Part shown: piece by piece, positions 62,500 through 64,000 of the stretch | How positions within the stretch are numbered: position 1 is the stretch's first letter | How the letters are laid out: the number at the start of each line of letters is the position of its first letter | Origin: Ridgeia piscesae | Taxonomy: Eukaryota; Annelida; Polychaeta; Sabellida; Siboglinidae | Direction of reading: 5' to 3' | Assembly (NCBI GenBank): GCA_025642075.2 | Contig: JAODUO010000140.1 | Location: 317,001-381,000, forward strand | Length of the DNA: 64,000 bases | Translations under genes and position numbers: made by a program | Notes under the pieces: model-generated | Seen by the model: the letters and a program-made list of their open reading frames with translations, nothing else | Database searches by the model: none | Told to the model about the DNA's origin: nothing

Positions 62500-64000
62500 A
62501 AATACCGTTGAATAATACTACGAATAATACTATTGGAAAACATTCCCTATGCATTTCAAATGCTAAATAATCCGGCTAATTGTTATGTAGCAATAGACTA
62601 GTGATTTTTGCGCAACTAAGATTCCCAGGATATTGGCGCCATAGAAGTTACTTATTATTATTAATGTTAACCGATTTCGTACAGGAGAGGAAATGGCGTC
62701 TGTGAACCGTGACAATATATTGGTGGGACTTGATTAATAAACCTATTTATTTATAAATGCACTAGAACTGTCGTACCCCACTTCCGCCCAGCCTCTCAAC
62801 GGAAGCTCGGTCGGCGCGGAGCATTTCGGGACATTTTGGAGGCTATGCTATGGACGTAGGTCCAGCCTTGGCGATATCACTTGGTTGCGAGTTTCTAATA
62901 AAATATACATATCCGTATCTATGACGTCGTGGACCTCGTGACTGGGCACAAACAATGCAACACATTTTAATTTATCAGTTAGGTTCATTTTTATTCACGA
63001 ATTATTACATAGAGCTATGGAAACGGCAACATCTCCAACAATCAGCTAGTCCTTTGTCATTGTAATCAACATATGGAACAGTCAACCGAACATTGAAAAT
63101 GATTGGCGATTGAAGGCGGCGGGTAAGCCATGGAAAGAATGTCCAAGGCCAAACCGGCCATCCATCCTCAAAACCTTGTTAGGAAACCGAAGAAGTGTAC
63201 TCTCTCCTGACCCTGGTTATCTAAACTAAATTACCTCCTTGTGCCTTAATTACTAACACCCAATAACCATTAAAATAACCCCAGTTGGACCGCATTCGAC
63301 GAAGTTGATGAACAATCCTTCATGGAAATTCCCTTATCGGAGATTCGTTGGAACAAGGATGATTTCGACCAAGGGTCGGTCGTGTGTGTGCTTTGGGAGG
63401 ACGATTCTAGATCTGCAGACCTTCTTGTAGTGGGCGCAGGATGCTCCATTTGGAAGTATTGTCCACAATCGAAACGTACGATAAAACGCGTCCATGCACA
63501 TCGACATAACACGTAACTTACCGTTGTTAGGTAGAAACAATGCACGTCACGTCACACGTCACGTCACGTGATTAGAGTCCCGCGGCGTTTTGGTGATTAA
63601 CATATCAAATTTACATCGTAACGACTAAGAAGAAAACTAACTACGCATGCATATATTTACGTACGATGGGCGCCCTCTTTCGATGAGTGAGGGTTTTCAG
63701 TAACAAATACATTTTGAAGAATAATAAACTACAATCGTCACAATGACGTAATCGGCATATGTGTACTATAACTTCCCATCTCAAAAAAGAGGCCACTTCC
63801 GGTCGCGAGATTGATCGAAGAGTGTTAGAATGAACTGACATATATTGAAGGTATTTAATGATCCCATTGTATAGCCTACTTTGCGATAATCATTAATAGT
63901 CATGCGGCTGGATTAGCGTGAGAATGGATGTGGAATCATCCAGAGGTAGTTTCGTTCTGGGGAGGGGGTTTCACAATAAAAGGAAGGGTTTGTCCCCCTA
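62500..64000. other. Intergenic sequence, right edge of window
   Basis: No convincing gene. An open + strand stretch between AG at 63283-63284 and GT at 63513 (about 75 residues, with EIPLSEIRWNKDDFDQG and LLVVGAGCSIWKYCPQ) has exon-like boundaries but no recognised family. A TGACGTG-rich cluster lies at 63541-63572. Confidence 0.3.

Overview
This is eukaryotic nuclear DNA from a metazoan, most likely a lophotrochozoan and probably a mollusc. It has short GT-AG exons in long AT-rich introns, tRNA-derived SINEs with mollusc-like tails, piggyBac, Tigger/pogo-like and hAT-like elements, L2/CR1-like LINE remnants, and very many tandem repeats. No prokaryotic or organellar feature was seen. The species call is inference.

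Two conserved genes lie head to tail on the + strand. The first is the 3' part of IPO7 (importin-7/8, a nuclear import receptor; called moleskin in flies): 25 exon positions between 2749 and 26859, with the N-terminal exons upstream of the window. The second is a complete DDB1 (damage-specific DNA-binding protein 1, the CUL4 ubiquitin-ligase adaptor): 28 coding exons from the ATG at 29962 to the TGA at 57445. I resolved the splice junctions by hand. The DDB1 exons sum to 3447 nt (1148 residues plus stop), close to the human length of about 1140. The IPO7 exons sum to 927 residues plus stop, the expected remainder of a protein of about 1040 residues. IPO7 carries cargo (ribosomal proteins, histone H1, signalling proteins) into the nucleus. 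DDB1 links DCAF receptors to CUL4-RBX1 in the nucleus and cytoplasm. No functional coupling is implied by their adjacency.

The standout observation is a tandemly duplicated IPO7 exon at 18561-18686 and 18706-18831. Both copies are 126 nt, open and phase 1, with intact splice sites. They are separated by only 19 nt, too short for an intron, so they look like a sterically enforced mutually exclusive exon pair that swaps 42 residues of the HEAT-repeat solenoid.

A second theme is that many minisatellites begin or end exactly at an exon boundary and multiply a real splice site: donor copies after IPO7 exon 2 (3636-4770), DDB1 exon 14 (44593-45737) and DDB1 exon 21 (50153-50410), and acceptor copies before IPO7 exon 11 (11637-11999) and DDB1 exons 11, 13 and 24. 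In DDB1 exons 14 and 21 the units are 69 and 30 nt and open in frame, so use of a distal donor could lengthen the protein.

Mobile DNA: an autonomous-type piggyBac at 12447-15454 with TTAA duplications and a two-exon transposase carrying two compensating single-base indels; a TTAA MITE at 8055-9078; a possible third TTAA element at 39396-40330; Tigger/pogo-like elements at 5114-6330 and 19938-20895; a hAT-like end at 1-1942; a TIR element containing LINE debris at 24226-25466; two tRNA-SINEs (48530-48870 and 54185-54545); and LINE 3' ends.

Downstream of DDB1 (58366-64000) I could place no gene. That stretch holds two large minisatellites, CTCF-like motifs, an unassigned open stretch near 63285-63512, and a cluster of TGACGTG motifs at 63541-63572.
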